Counted from the first letter of the stretch, positions 25,402 through 34,051 are shown. The stretch is 64,000 nucleotides of DNA from Candidatus Cryptobacteroides avicola (GCA_017695115.1 JADILV010000036.1:56453-120452); one strand, 5' to 3'. Made by a program: numbers and translations. Notes: a model not told the origin generated them from the letters alone.

Positions 25402-26181
25402 ATGAAGAAGTTCTTTATGCTTATCCTGCTTGCCTGCGTGGCGCTGGATCTTTTCGGATGGGGCCGTTTGGGTCATGATGCCATAGCCTACATCGCTGAG
25501 TGCAACCTGACTCCCAAGGCGAAGAAGATTATTTCGGAGTATCTTGACGGCAAGTCAATTGTCTATTATTCTTCCTGGATGGACGATGTGCGCAGGACTC
25601 CGGAGTACAAGTTTTCTACCAGCTGGCATGTGGCGTATGTCGACGGGCAAGGCGAGCCCTGCCTGGGGAAAAATTTCCCTGAGGGCAAATACAAAGGGGA
25701 CGCCCTTCTTGAAATACTCCGTCTTACAGACAAGCTCGGGAACTACCGTGAACTGAGCGATTCTACTGTAGCTGTAGGCATAAAGATGCTTGTACATCTG
25801 GTCGGTGACATGCACTGTCCGGGCCATGTATATTATCCCGGACAGAGCAATTCTTTCAAGGTCAGATTCGGCGGACGCGAGGTCTCTTACCATTCCGTAT
25901 GGGATGACGGCTTTATCGGCAGTATACACAAATGGAGCTATATGGAATATAACCATCAGTTGGGGAATCTGGACAGAAAGGAAGCCGCGGCTATTGTGGC
26001 CGGGACCCCGGTGGACTGGGAGCGTGAGAATGCCCGTAACTGTAAGGTCATATATGACTGGGCGGCTCCAGGGGCCGTGCTCGGCGACGATTTCAAGCTT
26101 GCAGCGTGGTCTCTTGCGGATTCTCAGATCCAGAAGGCCGGATACAGGCTTGCAAGTGTGCTGAACGCCATTTTCAAATAA
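25402..26181 (+). CDS. S1/P1-family secreted nuclease
   Basis: Zinc-dependent single-strand nuclease of the S1/P1 family, expected in the periplasm. The signal peptide (M-K-K-F-F-M-L-I-L-L-A-C) ends so that the mature protein begins W-G-R-L-G-H. Family knowledge: the mature N-terminal Trp is itself a zinc ligand. Other ligands visible in order are S-W-M-D-D, S-W-H-V-A-Y, L-V-H-L-V-G-D-M-H-C-P-G-H and S-Y-H-S-V-W-D. Length 260. I chose ATG 25402 rather than the TTG two codons earlier. Likely role: digestion of nucleic acid for nucleoside salvage, which fits the upstream kinase. Confidence 0.92.
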   Translation: MKKFFMLILLACVALDLFGWGRLGHDAIAYIAECNLTPKAKKIISEYLDGKSIVYYSSWMDDVRRTPEYKFSTSWHVAYVDGQGEPCLGKNFPEGKYKGDALLEILRLTDKLGNYRELSDSTVAVGIKMLVHLVGDMHCPGHVYYPGQSNSFKVRFGGREVSYHSVWDDGFIGSIHKWSYMEYNHQLGNLDRKEAAAIVAGTPVDWERENARNCKVIYDWAAPGAVLGDDFKLAAWSLADSQIQKAGYRLASVLNAIFK

Positions 26182-26203
26182 TGCCTGAAACATTTAAAAC
26201 CGC

Positions 26204-28120
26204 ATGATTATGATGACACCGAGACTGACAATCATACAGTTCGTAGACAAGTACGTGGACAAATTCTCCTCAAATGTATTTCTTTGGGAGAAAAAAGGTA
26301 AGGAATGGACCAGAACCACTTTCCTGCAGACGCGGGAGGAAGGAAAACGCATCGGAGCCGGTCTGATGGCTCTCGGACTGCAGAAAGGAGAGAAGGTTTC
26401 CCTGCTTTCCGAAGGACGCAATCTTTGGGTGACCGGAGAGCTCGGCATCCTCTATGCCGGAGCGGTCAATGTCCCTCTGTCAGTCAAGCTGGAAGAGAGC
26501 AACGATCTGGTATTCAGGATAAGGCATTCTGATTCCAAGTATGTGATGGTTTCCGCCCAGCAGCTCCCGAAGATCAGGAAAATACTTCCCGAACTTCCTT
26601 TGGTGGAGAAAGTGATTGTCCTTGATGAACTCCCTGAGTATCAAGAGAAAGAGATTCCGATATCGGAAATAATGGAAATGGGGGACAGTTTCCTGTCGGA
26701 GAACGGTGAAATGTTCCGTCAGAGGTATGAGTCAGTGGGACCGGATGACTATGCGACCATCAGCTATACTTCCGGCACGACTGCCGATCCGAAAGGCATC
26801 CTCCTGACTCACAGGAACTATACGGCCAATGTGGAGCAGGCGCAGTCTGTAATCGGCGTGACGCCCGAGGACAGGATGCTCATCATTCTGCCTCTCGACC
26901 ATTGTTTCGCCCATGTCGCTGGATTCTATACCATGATGTCATACGGAGCTTCGATAGGTACGGTTCCGGCCGGACGCACTCCGATGGAGGCTTTGAGGAA
27001 TATCCCTATGAGCATACAGGAACTGAAGCCTACCGTGATGCTGAGCGTACCGGCTCTCGCAAAGAATTTCAAGAAGAACATCGAGGCCGGGGTGAAGGCC
27101 AAAGGCCCTAAAGTGGAGAGGCTGTATCATACGGCTCTGAAGATGGCGATAGAGTATAATAAGGAAGGGTACAATAAGGGCGGTTTTTCCCAGGCATGGA
27201 AGAAGCCTTTGCTGGCCCTGTTTGACAAGCTGATTTTCAAGAATGTGCGTCAGGCCCTCGGAGGACAGATGAAGTTCTTTGTGGGTGGCGGTGCCCTGCT
27301 CGACATAGACCTGCAGAGGTATTATTATGCTATCGGTATCCCTATGTATCAGGGCTACGGGCTGTCGGAGGCTACTCCTATCATTTCCGCGAATGCTCCG
27401 GCCAGGCATATCCTGGGCTCGTCCGGCTGTGTAGTGAAGCCTATGGACATAAAGATCTGCGATGCTGACGGCAATGAGCTGACTTACGGCGAGAAGGGGG
27501 AAATCGTCATAAGAGGCGAGAACGTGATGGCCGGCTACTGGAAAAACCCGAAAGCCACGGCAGAGACAGTCGTCGACGGCTGGCTGCATACAGGTGACAT
27601 GGGGTATATGAGGGACAAGGACTTCCTTTATGTGGTGGGAAGATTCAAATCTCTTCTTATCAGTGCCGATGGGGAAAAATACAGTCCTGAAGGAATCGAG
27701 GAGTCTCTGGTCGAAAACTCAAAATACATAGACCAGGTGGTGCTTCACAACAGTCAGGACCCGTACACGATAGCCCTTCTGGTGCCTAACAAGGACGCTC
27801 TCAAGGCTTATGTCAGGGAAACGGCTCCAGGAATCGCACCTGATTCGGATGAAGCCCGGAAAATGATGCTTGAAAAGATCCAGGATGAAGTCAATTCATA
27901 CCGGAAAGGAGGAAAGAACTACGGGGCGTTCCCTGAGAGGTGGCTTCCTGCGGCAGTCTGCGTGCTTCCTGAACCTTTCACCGAGCAGAACCACATGGTG
28001 AACAGCACCATGAAGATTGTCCGCGGAAAGGTGGAGCAGGCATATCAGGACCGCATGGCGTACGCCTATACACCTGAAGGCAAGAATATCGTCAATGCAA
28101 TGAATCTCAGTTCGCTATAA
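26204..28120 (+). CDS. AMP-forming long-chain acyl-CoA synthetase
   Basis: Adenylate-forming enzyme that activates fatty acids to acyl-CoA. Motifs: Y-T-S-G-T-T-A-D-P-K-G (ATP loop), Y-Q-G-Y-G-L-S-E-A-T-P, G-W-L-H-T-G-D-M-G-Y, and the C-terminal hinge V-G-R-F-K-S-L-L-I. The catalytic Lys is not identified here with certainty. Length 638, the usual size of Bacteroidetes FadD-like proteins, with an extra helical segment around residues 290-345. It starts 22 bases after the nuclease stop. The AraC regulator follows without any spacer. Confidence 0.9.
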   Translation: MIMMTPRLTIIQFVDKYVDKFSSNVFLWEKKGKEWTRTTFLQTREEGKRIGAGLMALGLQKGEKVSLLSEGRNLWVTGELGILYAGAVNVPLSVKLEESNDLVFRIRHSDSKYVMVSAQQLPKIRKILPELPLVEKVIVLDELPEYQEKEIPISEIMEMGDSFLSENGEMFRQRYESVGPDDYATISYTSGTTADPKGILLTHRNYTANVEQAQSVIGVTPEDRMLIILPLDHCFAHVAGFYTMMSYGASIGTVPAGRTPMEALRNIPMSIQELKPTVMLSVPALAKNFKKNIEAGVKAKGPKVERLYHTALKMAIEYNKEGYNKGGFSQAWKKPLLALFDKLIFKNVRQALGGQMKFFVGGGALLDIDLQRYYYAIGIPMYQGYGLSEATPIISANAPARHILGSSGCVVKPMDIKICDADGNELTYGEKGEIVIRGENVMAGYWKNPKATAETVVDGWLHTGDMGYMRDKDFLYVVGRFKSLLISADGEKYSPEGIEESLVENSKYIDQVVLHNSQDPYTIALLVPNKDALKAYVRETAPGIAPDSDEARKMMLEKIQDEVNSYRKGGKNYGAFPERWLPAAVCVLPEPFTEQNHMVNSTMKIVRGKVEQAYQDRMAYAYTPEGKNIVNAMNLSSL

Positions 28121-28924
28121 TTGTTTCACAATCCTCATACCGCTGTATCCCGGCCTTTTGTCATCAGAAGGCTGGATACGGACGGATATAAACTGAACCG
28201 GCAGATTCCGGCTTCGGCGTTCCTGACTGATAGTTTCCTTTACCTGACAGAAGGTGAGGTGCTTACAGATGTGGGGACTGAACCTTTCCTTGTGGGAGAA
28301 GGCAAATTCCTGTTTATTCCGGAAGGGATTCCGTTTTCCATAAAATATTATAACGGGAGCAAAGGCTATATGGGCGCTTTCTCCCGTTCTTTTCTCAAAA
28401 GTCCCATTCTCGGTATCCTGTACTGCCGCACGCCGCTGCTGGTGGATATTCCGGAAGAGGAAAGCGGGTTTGTGGCGTCTCTGGCGGAGAAGCTTTTCCG
28501 CGAGCAGCAGAACGGTAACCTGTCCGGAGAATTGCTGTCGGGCACTCTGGACCTTTTCCTGAGGCAGATAGCCTCTCTTGCGGAAGACAGCCGTGGCCGT
28601 GTGCAGAATGATCTGTGCAGCAGGTTTCTCGATATGGTATTTGACAGGGATGCGGTAGTGACGGGTGTATCGGCTTATGCTGTAAAACTGGGTGTTTCCC
28701 CGAACCACCTTAACCGGGTGGTGAAGAACGGGACAGGACGCAGTGCCGGAAAGTGGATTGACATATCCAGGGTCACTTTGTCCAAACAGCTTCTCCGCCA
28801 GAGCGGTATGCCGGTAATCGACATAGCTTCCCGCTGCGGTTTTGATGACCAGTCATATTTTTCCCGTTTTTTCAAGAAGTGCACCGGCATGACCCCTTCG
28901 GAATTCCGTTCTTCACAGGAATGA
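28121..28924 (+). CDS. AraC-family transcriptional regulator
   Basis: A 267-residue regulator: a cupin-like N-terminal sensing region (about 1-150) and a C-terminal double helix-turn-helix (about 165-265). The second helix shows D-I-A-S-R-C-G-F-D-D-Q-S-Y-F-S-R-F-F-K, the AraC signature. The start is uncertain. The only candidate before the conserved region is TTG 28121, which follows the acyl-CoA synthetase stop TAA with no base between and in the same frame; the first ATG (about residue 84) would cut the sensing domain. Effector and target unknown; the synthetase operon or the neighbouring receptor are possible. Confidence 0.82.
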   Translation: MFHNPHTAVSRPFVIRRLDTDGYKLNRQIPASAFLTDSFLYLTEGEVLTDVGTEPFLVGEGKFLFIPEGIPFSIKYYNGSKGYMGAFSRSFLKSPILGILYCRTPLLVDIPEEESGFVASLAEKLFREQQNGNLSGELLSGTLDLFLRQIASLAEDSRGRVQNDLCSRFLDMVFDRDAVVTGVSAYAVKLGVSPNHLNRVVKNGTGRSAGKWIDISRVTLSKQLLRQSGMPVIDIASRCGFDDQSYFSRFFKKCTGMTPSEFRSSQE

Positions 28925-28940
28925 CAGGAGGATTCTGTCA
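28922..28940. terminator. Small hairpin across two convergent stop codons
   Basis: TGACAG at 28922-28927 pairs with CTGTCA at 28935-28940 around seven bases. It includes the stop codons of both the AraC gene and the minus-strand AlbA_2 gene. There is no clear U-run on either side, so terminator activity is uncertain. Confidence 0.35.
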
Positions 28941-30374
28941 GTCATGCTCTTGTGTGCCGATGATTTCCCAATATCCGCCTTTGTCAGGACCGGTTCTTTT
29001 GATGAGATTCCTTTCCTGGAGCTTGTTTAGGTCGCGCTGGACTGTCCTTGCGGTTGTGCGGCACATATCTGCAAGTTGTACGGCGGAGATGTTTCTGTCA
29101 TTCCGTATGGCGTTTAATATGGTTTTCATCCTTGGCGGGAGTTTTTCTACGACATTTTCTACGACATTTTCTACGACATTTTCTACGACATCCTTTTCCA
29201 GCATTAATGTGACTAAAGCGTAATCCCTTTCATTTCTTATGGTTACATCCATTCCTGTAAGCTGTTTCCAGCTGCGGAGCTTGTCAAGTCCGAATCCTGC
29301 ATTTTCGGAAATTCTGGCAAACCTGAACAGTTTGGCTATAGTCGGATTGCGTGACTGGGAAAAGAATGTGCCATAGATACGCTCCGGTGATATAGGGAAG
29401 CATCCGGCATTGATAAACTCTATCCTGTTGGAAAAAACATGGATGCAGGATCTGAACGGGCTGAAATGGTCGGTATGCATGAGCATGTTGATCCATGCTT
29501 CCCTGAGGATTTCCATTTGCCGGTTGTCATCTACGGCAATTCCCATTCTGTTCAGTCTGAAAGGCGTGTCCACCAAGCTCCTTAGCCTTCTTATAACTAC
29601 CTGGTAGACTTCCCATAAATTTTCCTGCTCCGGAATACGGTAGGTATATCTGGTGTCAGCTTCGGCAACGCTTTTTCCCGGGATTTCGATATAATCCATG
29701 CAGAAAGTCGGAATATACCTGAGAACATCGGCTCCGCTGCCGAACATCAGCAGACCGGCGTATGTGAGATTCCCGCTCCGGGTGCATATATTCATTCTTT
29801 TACAGAATCCGCTGTCATCCAGCTCCTCATAAACTGAAAGGGGGTTGTATGCTTTCAGGTACTGTCTGTAGCTGTGAAGCGAGTTCGCATTGAGCATCGA
29901 TATGTCAGTGTCGGCAATCTCCAGTTCGGATCTTATCCCGAACGACTGGTCATGATACATTGCCATGATTTCGCTGTCGGTGGCTTTCTGGTCTCCACTG
30001 CCCATTCTTATGAATGTATTTCCCGGAGATCCGAAATATACGGGCTTCTGTTGGGAGGACGGAATGTAGAATGCAATGATTTTCTTTCCGTCTATCTCGT
30101 ACAGTTTCGATCTTGCCGATAGCCGCGTGTTGAATTTCTGGGATCTTAAAGTGCCCAGAAAATCCTGTTCCAGTTTTTCGGGGTTTTCTGTCCCCCGGAT
30201 TTCAAAAGTTTTTCCTGTCTGCCGTATGCCCAATACTATCCATCCTCCGGCAGAATTTGAAAATGCGCTTACGGTTTCCCAGATGTTTTTCGGAAGCTCG
30301 TTTTTTGCCTCTTTGACTTCAAAATCATCCCATTCTATGTCTTGAAGCCTTTGCATCAGTTCTGATTTTTTCAT
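28938..30374 (-). CDS. AlbA_2 (Schlafen-type) domain protein with C-terminal helix-turn-helix
   Basis: A 478-residue protein of the COG2865 type, often annotated as RNA-binding or ATP-binding regulator. Residues 15-130 form the AlbA_2 domain (F-E-V-K-E-A-K, then F-S-N-S-A-G-G-W-I-V-L-G-I). The middle part (about 190-390) matches the HATPase-like region following AlbA_2 in this family. Residues 425-475 are a winged helix (S-A-V-Q-L-A-D-M-C-R-T-T-A-R-T-V). Between them lies V-V-E-N repeated three times and then V-V-E-K, encoded by a perfect 12-bp tandem repeat. Function is not established for the family; a regulatory role is inferred from the winged helix. Monocistronic and perhaps accessory between two unrelated operons. 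Confidence 0.85.
   Translation of the reverse strand: MKKSELMQRLQDIEWDDFEVKEAKNELPKNIWETVSAFSNSAGGWIVLGIRQTGKTFEIRGTENPEKLEQDFLGTLRSQKFNTRLSARSKLYEIDGKKIIAFYIPSSQQKPVYFGSPGNTFIRMGSGDQKATDSEIMAMYHDQSFGIRSELEIADTDISMLNANSLHSYRQYLKAYNPLSVYEELDDSGFCKRMNICTRSGNLTYAGLLMFGSGADVLRYIPTFCMDYIEIPGKSVAEADTRYTYRIPEQENLWEVYQVVIRRLRSLVDTPFRLNRMGIAVDDNRQMEILREAWINMLMHTDHFSPFRSCIHVFSNRIEFINAGCFPISPERIYGTFFSQSRNPTIAKLFRFARISENAGFGLDKLRSWKQLTGMDVTIRNERDYALVTLMLEKDVVENVVENVVENVVEKLPPRMKTILNAIRNDRNISAVQLADMCRTTARTVQRDLNKLQERNLIKRTGPDKGGYWEIIGTQEHD
29143..29190. repeat. 12-bp tandem repeat, four perfect copies, in frame
   Basis: The unit TTTTCTACGACA occurs four times without a mismatch. It encodes V-V-E-N/K on the minus strand around residues 395-411 of the AlbA_2 protein. 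As the unit is a multiple of three, copy-number change would lengthen or shorten the linker without breaking the frame. Confidence 0.95.
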
Positions 30375-30412
30375 TATGCCTGTTCAGTTTTTATAAATCC
30401 GGCAAAGCTATA

Positions 30413-30420
30413 ACCTTATT
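30413..30420 (-). promoter_or_regulatory. -7 promoter box TAGCTTTG before the AlbA_2 gene
   Basis: The minus strand reads TAGCTTTG, exact TAnnTTTG, 38 bases before the ATG at 30374. No TTTG at -33. Confidence 0.5.
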
Positions 30421-30502
30421 TTCCGGGTTTGGTTGTTTTACGTAGTGTTGATGTCTGGATTTTTCTTTTTCTTAATGATTTTATGTTTTTTTTATGCCGA
30501 TG

Positions 30503-30578
30503 CAGGCAGTATACCTTGGGATATCATTCCGGACGAGGTCCTTTGTCCCTGGCAGGGAATCTGCCTGTCTTTGGTATA
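30503..30578. other. Intergenic segment with crossing inverted repeats
   Basis: In the 290-base gap between the AlbA_2 gene and the TonB receptor. CAGGCAG (30503-30509) pairs with CTGCCTG (30561-30567). TATACC (30510-30515) pairs with GGTATA (30573-30578), which crosses the first stem as a pseudoknot would. Two hairpins lie inside: GGAC/GTCC (30531-30541) and TCCCT/AGGGA (30546-30558). The rest of the gap is AT-rich and holds the two flanking promoters. No known riboswitch family is recognised. Confidence 0.45.
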
Positions 30579-30630
30579 AAAAATCCTAAATGCGAAACTT
30601 TTTATCCTAAAATTTCATAGTAGGAAATGG

Positions 30631-30638
30631 TAATTTTG
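30631..30638 (+). promoter_or_regulatory. -7 promoter box TAATTTTG before the TonB receptor
   Basis: Exact TAnnTTTG match, 26 bases before the chosen ATG at 30665. There is no TTTG at -33; instead ATCCTAAA occurs twice upstream (about 30583 and 30604) and TAGGA follows in inverted orientation, a possible regulator site. Confidence 0.55.
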
Positions 30639-30664
30639 CAGCCTTGATTTTGAAAAGGACCGAA

Positions 30665-33049
30665 ATGCTGTTTACTTTTATATTTTCCATGTTGCTTTCC
30701 GTTTCCGGCGGGACTATTATGCCGGGATGCGGTATTCCCGGTAATCCTGGACAGGAACGAGCTGAACTTGAGACACCGGAATTCGGGCAGGAGACCGTGC
30801 TGTCGGATACTCTTTCCCGTTCCGTGCTTGTGACCTCTTTCAAACAGGTGCAGCCTCTGGAGAAACTGGCTTCCCCGGTGACTGTGGTATTCCTTAAGGA
30901 TATGGAAAATAGAGGGTTGAAAAATCCTAAAGACTTCTCGTCCATCATACCGAATCTGCATATTCCGGATTATGGCTCGGCCATGACATCGACGATTTAC
31001 CTGCGCGGATTCGGTTCCAGGATAGACAATCCGGTGATAGGTCTGTACATAGACGATGTGCCGGTTCTGAACAAGAACAGCTATGACCTGGACATGTATG
31101 ATGTCCGCAGGGCGGATTTCCTGAGCGGACCTCAGGGAACGGTCTACGGCAGGAATGCCATGTGCGGAGTCCTGTCCCTCACCACATTGTCTCCTATGGC
31201 TTATCAGGGAATACGTGCAGGGGTAGAATACGGCTCCGCCAATACGGTCTCGGCAAGGGCAGGATATTATCACAGGACCGAAAAGGGGACAGGTACCGGA
31301 CTTTCACTTAATTACCGTCATTCCGACGGGTTCTATACAAATTCATATACTGGAAAGAAATGCGATCCGTACGACGCCCTTTCCCTGCGGTTCCGGGCCG
31401 GAAGGGATTTTATCTCCGGTTTCAGCATAGAAAACATCCTGTGGGCATCCGCTCTTGACCAGGGCGGTTATCCGTACCGGCTGTACGATGACCAGAGCGG
31501 CAGCCTTGCTCCTGTCAGCTATAATGACGGAAGTTCCTACCGCAGGCTCAACATCACCGAGGCTCTGAAAATGAAATACCGCACTGATGATTTTTCGTTG
31601 AGTTCCGTGACCAGCTGGCAGTTTCTCCTGGACAGGATGGATCTTGACCAGGATTTCACGCCCGCATCGATGTTCACCATGACCCAGAGCCAGAAAGAGC
31701 ATGCCGTAACCCAGGAAGTCATATTGAAGCCGCAAGGTTCATGGCATACGGACTGGTGGACGTGGCAGACGGGGCTTTACGGTTTCTATAAACACAACGA
31801 CATGTCGGCTCCTGTTACCATGAAACAGGACGGGATCGACGAGCTGATTCTCGGCAACGAAGCCATCCCCGACATGGTGCGCCGCATGCTTTCGTTCAGG
31901 GAGACAGAATTTCCCATAGAGAGCGATTTCATCATGCAGACATACGGGGCTGCCATATACCATGAGTCTTACTTCACTGCCGGACGATGGAACTTCATAG
32001 CAGGTATCAGACTTGATTATGAAGGGAACGCCATGCGTTACGACAGCAGGGCTACAGTCCATTACAGATTCGCTCCGATGATCCCTGATTTCAGGGAAGT
32101 AAGCACTGTATTCAAGGGCAAGACGGAAAACACCTATCTGGAGGCTCTACCGAAAGTGTCCGTCCTGTACGATTTCGGGAATTTCGGAGGGAAAGGGGCG
32201 CTGAAACTATATGCTACATTCTCCAAAGGCTACAAGTCCGGAGGGTTCAATACCCAGATTTTCTCGGACATCCTCCAGAATATGATGATAAGCGACCTTA
32301 TGTCAGATGCCATGGGGGCTTTGATTCCCGGCGGGGGCATGCCTGGGGCGGGAACATCCGTGACGGACGGAAACTCTGCCGGCGGCACGTCTGCCGATGA
32401 CACTTCATACCTTCCGGAAACCAGTTACAATTACGAACTCGGAGGAAATTTCGGCTTCGACCTTCCCGGTGAGAATCACCGGATTGCAGGTGCGGCGTCA
32501 TTATTCTATATCGACTGCAGGAACCAGCAGATAACCGTCTTCCCGGAGGGCAAAGGCACAGGCAGGATGATGGCCAATGCGGGGCATTCGGGCAGCGCCG
32601 GTGTCGAAGCGCAGCTTTCATATAAGATAAAAGGCTTTTCCGCTTCTGCCTCCTACGGCTATACGGACGCAAGGTTCTTAACATACAATGACGGCCAGTC
32701 CGACTACAGCGGAAACCATATCCCGTATTCTCCTTCCAATACATTCAATCTCAGGGCCGGCTACAGATTCGGTCTGGGATCTGATATCGTCCGGGGCCTT
32801 TCCGTCTCGGCCGACCTTTCCGGAACGGGAAAGATATGGTGGGATGAGGCCAATACGCTGTCCCAACCATTCTATGCCGTTCTGGGAGCGGACATCCGGC
32901 TGGAATTCAAATGGTTTGATCTGTTCTTAAGAGGGGATAACCTTACGGATGCCGATTACAACGTGTTTTACTTCAAATCCGTCGGAAACTCTTTCTTCCA
33001 GAGCGGAAAGCCGGCCAGATTTACGGCCGGGCTGTCGTTCGACATGTAA
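30665..33049 (+). CDS. TonB-dependent outer membrane receptor
   Basis: A 794-residue receptor that imports a ligand through the outer membrane using TonB energy. After a hydrophobic signal segment comes the plug domain: S-P-V-T-V-V-F-L-K-D-M, then Y-L-R-G-F-G-S-R, G-L-Y-I-D-D-V-P-V and G-P-Q-G-T-V-Y-G-R-N. The remaining 600 residues are alternating aromatic beta strands of a 22-stranded barrel, ending F-T-A-G-L-S-F-D-M. There is no N-terminal carboxypeptidase-like domain and no SusD gene beside it, so it is not a SusC. I chose ATG 30665 because the TTG at 30644 lies too close to the -7 box. Ligand unknown; the rhamnose region after it suggests a rhamnosylated small molecule, a weak inference. 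Confidence 0.9.
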   Translation: MLFTFIFSMLLSVSGGTIMPGCGIPGNPGQERAELETPEFGQETVLSDTLSRSVLVTSFKQVQPLEKLASPVTVVFLKDMENRGLKNPKDFSSIIPNLHIPDYGSAMTSTIYLRGFGSRIDNPVIGLYIDDVPVLNKNSYDLDMYDVRRADFLSGPQGTVYGRNAMCGVLSLTTLSPMAYQGIRAGVEYGSANTVSARAGYYHRTEKGTGTGLSLNYRHSDGFYTNSYTGKKCDPYDALSLRFRAGRDFISGFSIENILWASALDQGGYPYRLYDDQSGSLAPVSYNDGSSYRRLNITEALKMKYRTDDFSLSSVTSWQFLLDRMDLDQDFTPASMFTMTQSQKEHAVTQEVILKPQGSWHTDWWTWQTGLYGFYKHNDMSAPVTMKQDGIDELILGNEAIPDMVRRMLSFRETEFPIESDFIMQTYGAAIYHESYFTAGRWNFIAGIRLDYEGNAMRYDSRATVHYRFAPMIPDFREVSTVFKGKTENTYLEALPKVSVLYDFGNFGGKGALKLYATFSKGYKSGGFNTQIFSDILQNMMISDLMSDAMGALIPGGGMPGAGTSVTDGNSAGGTSADDTSYLPETSYNYELGGNFGFDLPGENHRIAGAASLFYIDCRNQQITVFPEGKGTGRMMANAGHSGSAGVEAQLSYKIKGFSASASYGYTDARFLTYNDGQSDYSGNHIPYSPSNTFNLRAGYRFGLGSDIVRGLSVSADLSGTGKIWWDEANTLSQPFYAVLGADIRLEFKWFDLFLRGDNLTDADYNVFYFKSVGNSFFQSGKPARFTAGLSFDM

Positions 33050-33056
33050 GGATGCG

Positions 33057-33947
33057 TTACCTCATCCTGTTGCGCTCCCTGAATTCACTCGGGGATATGC
33101 CTTCCCTGTTCTTGAAGAAGATGGAGAACTGGCACGGATTGTCGAATTTCAGTGTATATGAGATTTCCGAAATGTTCATCATCGATGAAGTCAGCAGTTC
33201 CTTCGCTTTGGACAGTTTCTGCTGGAGCCGGTACTGCGTAGGCGGTACCCCTGTATATTCCTTGAATATCTTCCGGAACTTCGAATACCCTATGCCTACA
33301 GATTCTGCGATGCCTTCCGTGCTCAACCGGCATTCCGGGTCTTTCATGAGCATGCGGGCTTCATTGATTTTCTCTATTGTGGCGGTGTCCGCATAGGAAA
33401 GGTTCTTTTCCTTGAAATATATGGAGCCGAGTATGTGTATTATTATGCTGGCGACCAGCTGGAGATGTCCCGGCTTTTCGTGCTGTAGCACGGATATTAT
33501 TTCTTCGTACAGGCTGATTATGCCTGTGCTTATTCCGATATTATGAACCGGATCTTCTTTGGTGAACGACCGTTTTGCTATGATGCTGTCTATGTGCCTG
33601 CTCCTGAATCCGACCCAGTATTCTTCCCATCCGGTTTCCTTGTCGGGGCTGTAGGTATGCCATTCATCCGGGAAAAGGAACAGGACGGACCCTGAAGTAA
33701 CTTTCCTCGGCGGTCTGTTTCCCGAGCAGAAGGTCCCGCTTCCGTTCACTATATATACTATCTGGTATTCGTTCAGGATGCGTCCTTTCTGGGTGGAGAA
33801 AAGGTAGTCTGCAGGATGGGACCGCAGCGGATAGCCCGAACCGGGCAAGACGGTCTGTTTGCCGGCGGTCGTCACTGTCATTCCCCATATTTCATCATGG
33901 CCCCCGGTGCCAGGGTAGCACAGGGTATTGTTCCGGTCAAGTGTCAT
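33057..33947 (-). CDS. AraC-family regulator, probable rhamnose regulator
   Basis: Cupin-type sensing domain (about 20-150, with a G-S-V-L-F-L-F-P-D-E-W-H-T-Y core) followed by the AraC DNA-binding domain (about 195-295). The second helix-turn-helix appears as I-S-E-I-S-Y-T-L-K-F-D-N-P-C-Q-F-S-I-F-F-K. It is transcribed divergently from the rhaB operon across about 100 bases. Family knowledge: in B. thetaiotaomicron an AraC-family protein encoded with the rhamnose operon activates it in response to L-rhamnose. I therefore infer a rhamnose-responsive activator. Start: ATG 33947; the adjacent TTG at 33950 is less likely. It converges on the TonB receptor with seven bases between the stops. Confidence 0.85.
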   Translation of the reverse strand: MTLDRNNTLCYPGTGGHDEIWGMTVTTAGKQTVLPGSGYPLRSHPADYLFSTQKGRILNEYQIVYIVNGSGTFCSGNRPPRKVTSGSVLFLFPDEWHTYSPDKETGWEEYWVGFRSRHIDSIIAKRSFTKEDPVHNIGISTGIISLYEEIISVLQHEKPGHLQLVASIIIHILGSIYFKEKNLSYADTATIEKINEARMLMKDPECRLSTEGIAESVGIGYSKFRKIFKEYTGVPPTQYRLQQKLSKAKELLTSSMMNISEISYTLKFDNPCQFSIFFKNREGISPSEFRERNRMR

Positions 33948-33955
33948 CAATTATG

Positions 33956-34018
33956 TCAGATTATAAAAGTATAATATCAGAATATGTAATCTGAATATTG
34001 TGATAGTGGATAAATTTG
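33956..34018 (+). promoter_or_regulatory. Rhamnose operon control region
   Basis: TCAGATTA (33956-33963) and TAATCTGA (33987-33994) form a perfect 8-bp inverted repeat. It ends 16 bases before the -7 box TAAATTTG (34011-34018) and covers the expected -33 site, where TTTG is absent. This is the layout expected for an activator-dependent promoter. A second pair of repeats, TGTACAAA (34017 and 34046), flanks the transcription start region. Confidence 0.5.
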
Positions 34019-34051
34019 TACAAAAATATAAAATCCTGTAAACCTGTACAA

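Noticed and set aside
29143..29190. Possible CRISPR-like repeat
   Set aside because: The units are 12 bp, directly adjacent without spacers, and in frame within a coding sequence; no cas genes are present.
30429..30620. A 63-codon frame in the gap before the TonB receptor
   Set aside because: It overlaps the crossing inverted repeats, lacks a plausible profile and runs up to the promoter region of the receptor.
30375..30664. Possible cobalamin riboswitch before the TonB receptor
   Set aside because: No B12 box (GCCACTG-like) or matching core was found, and the promoter lies downstream of the structured part.
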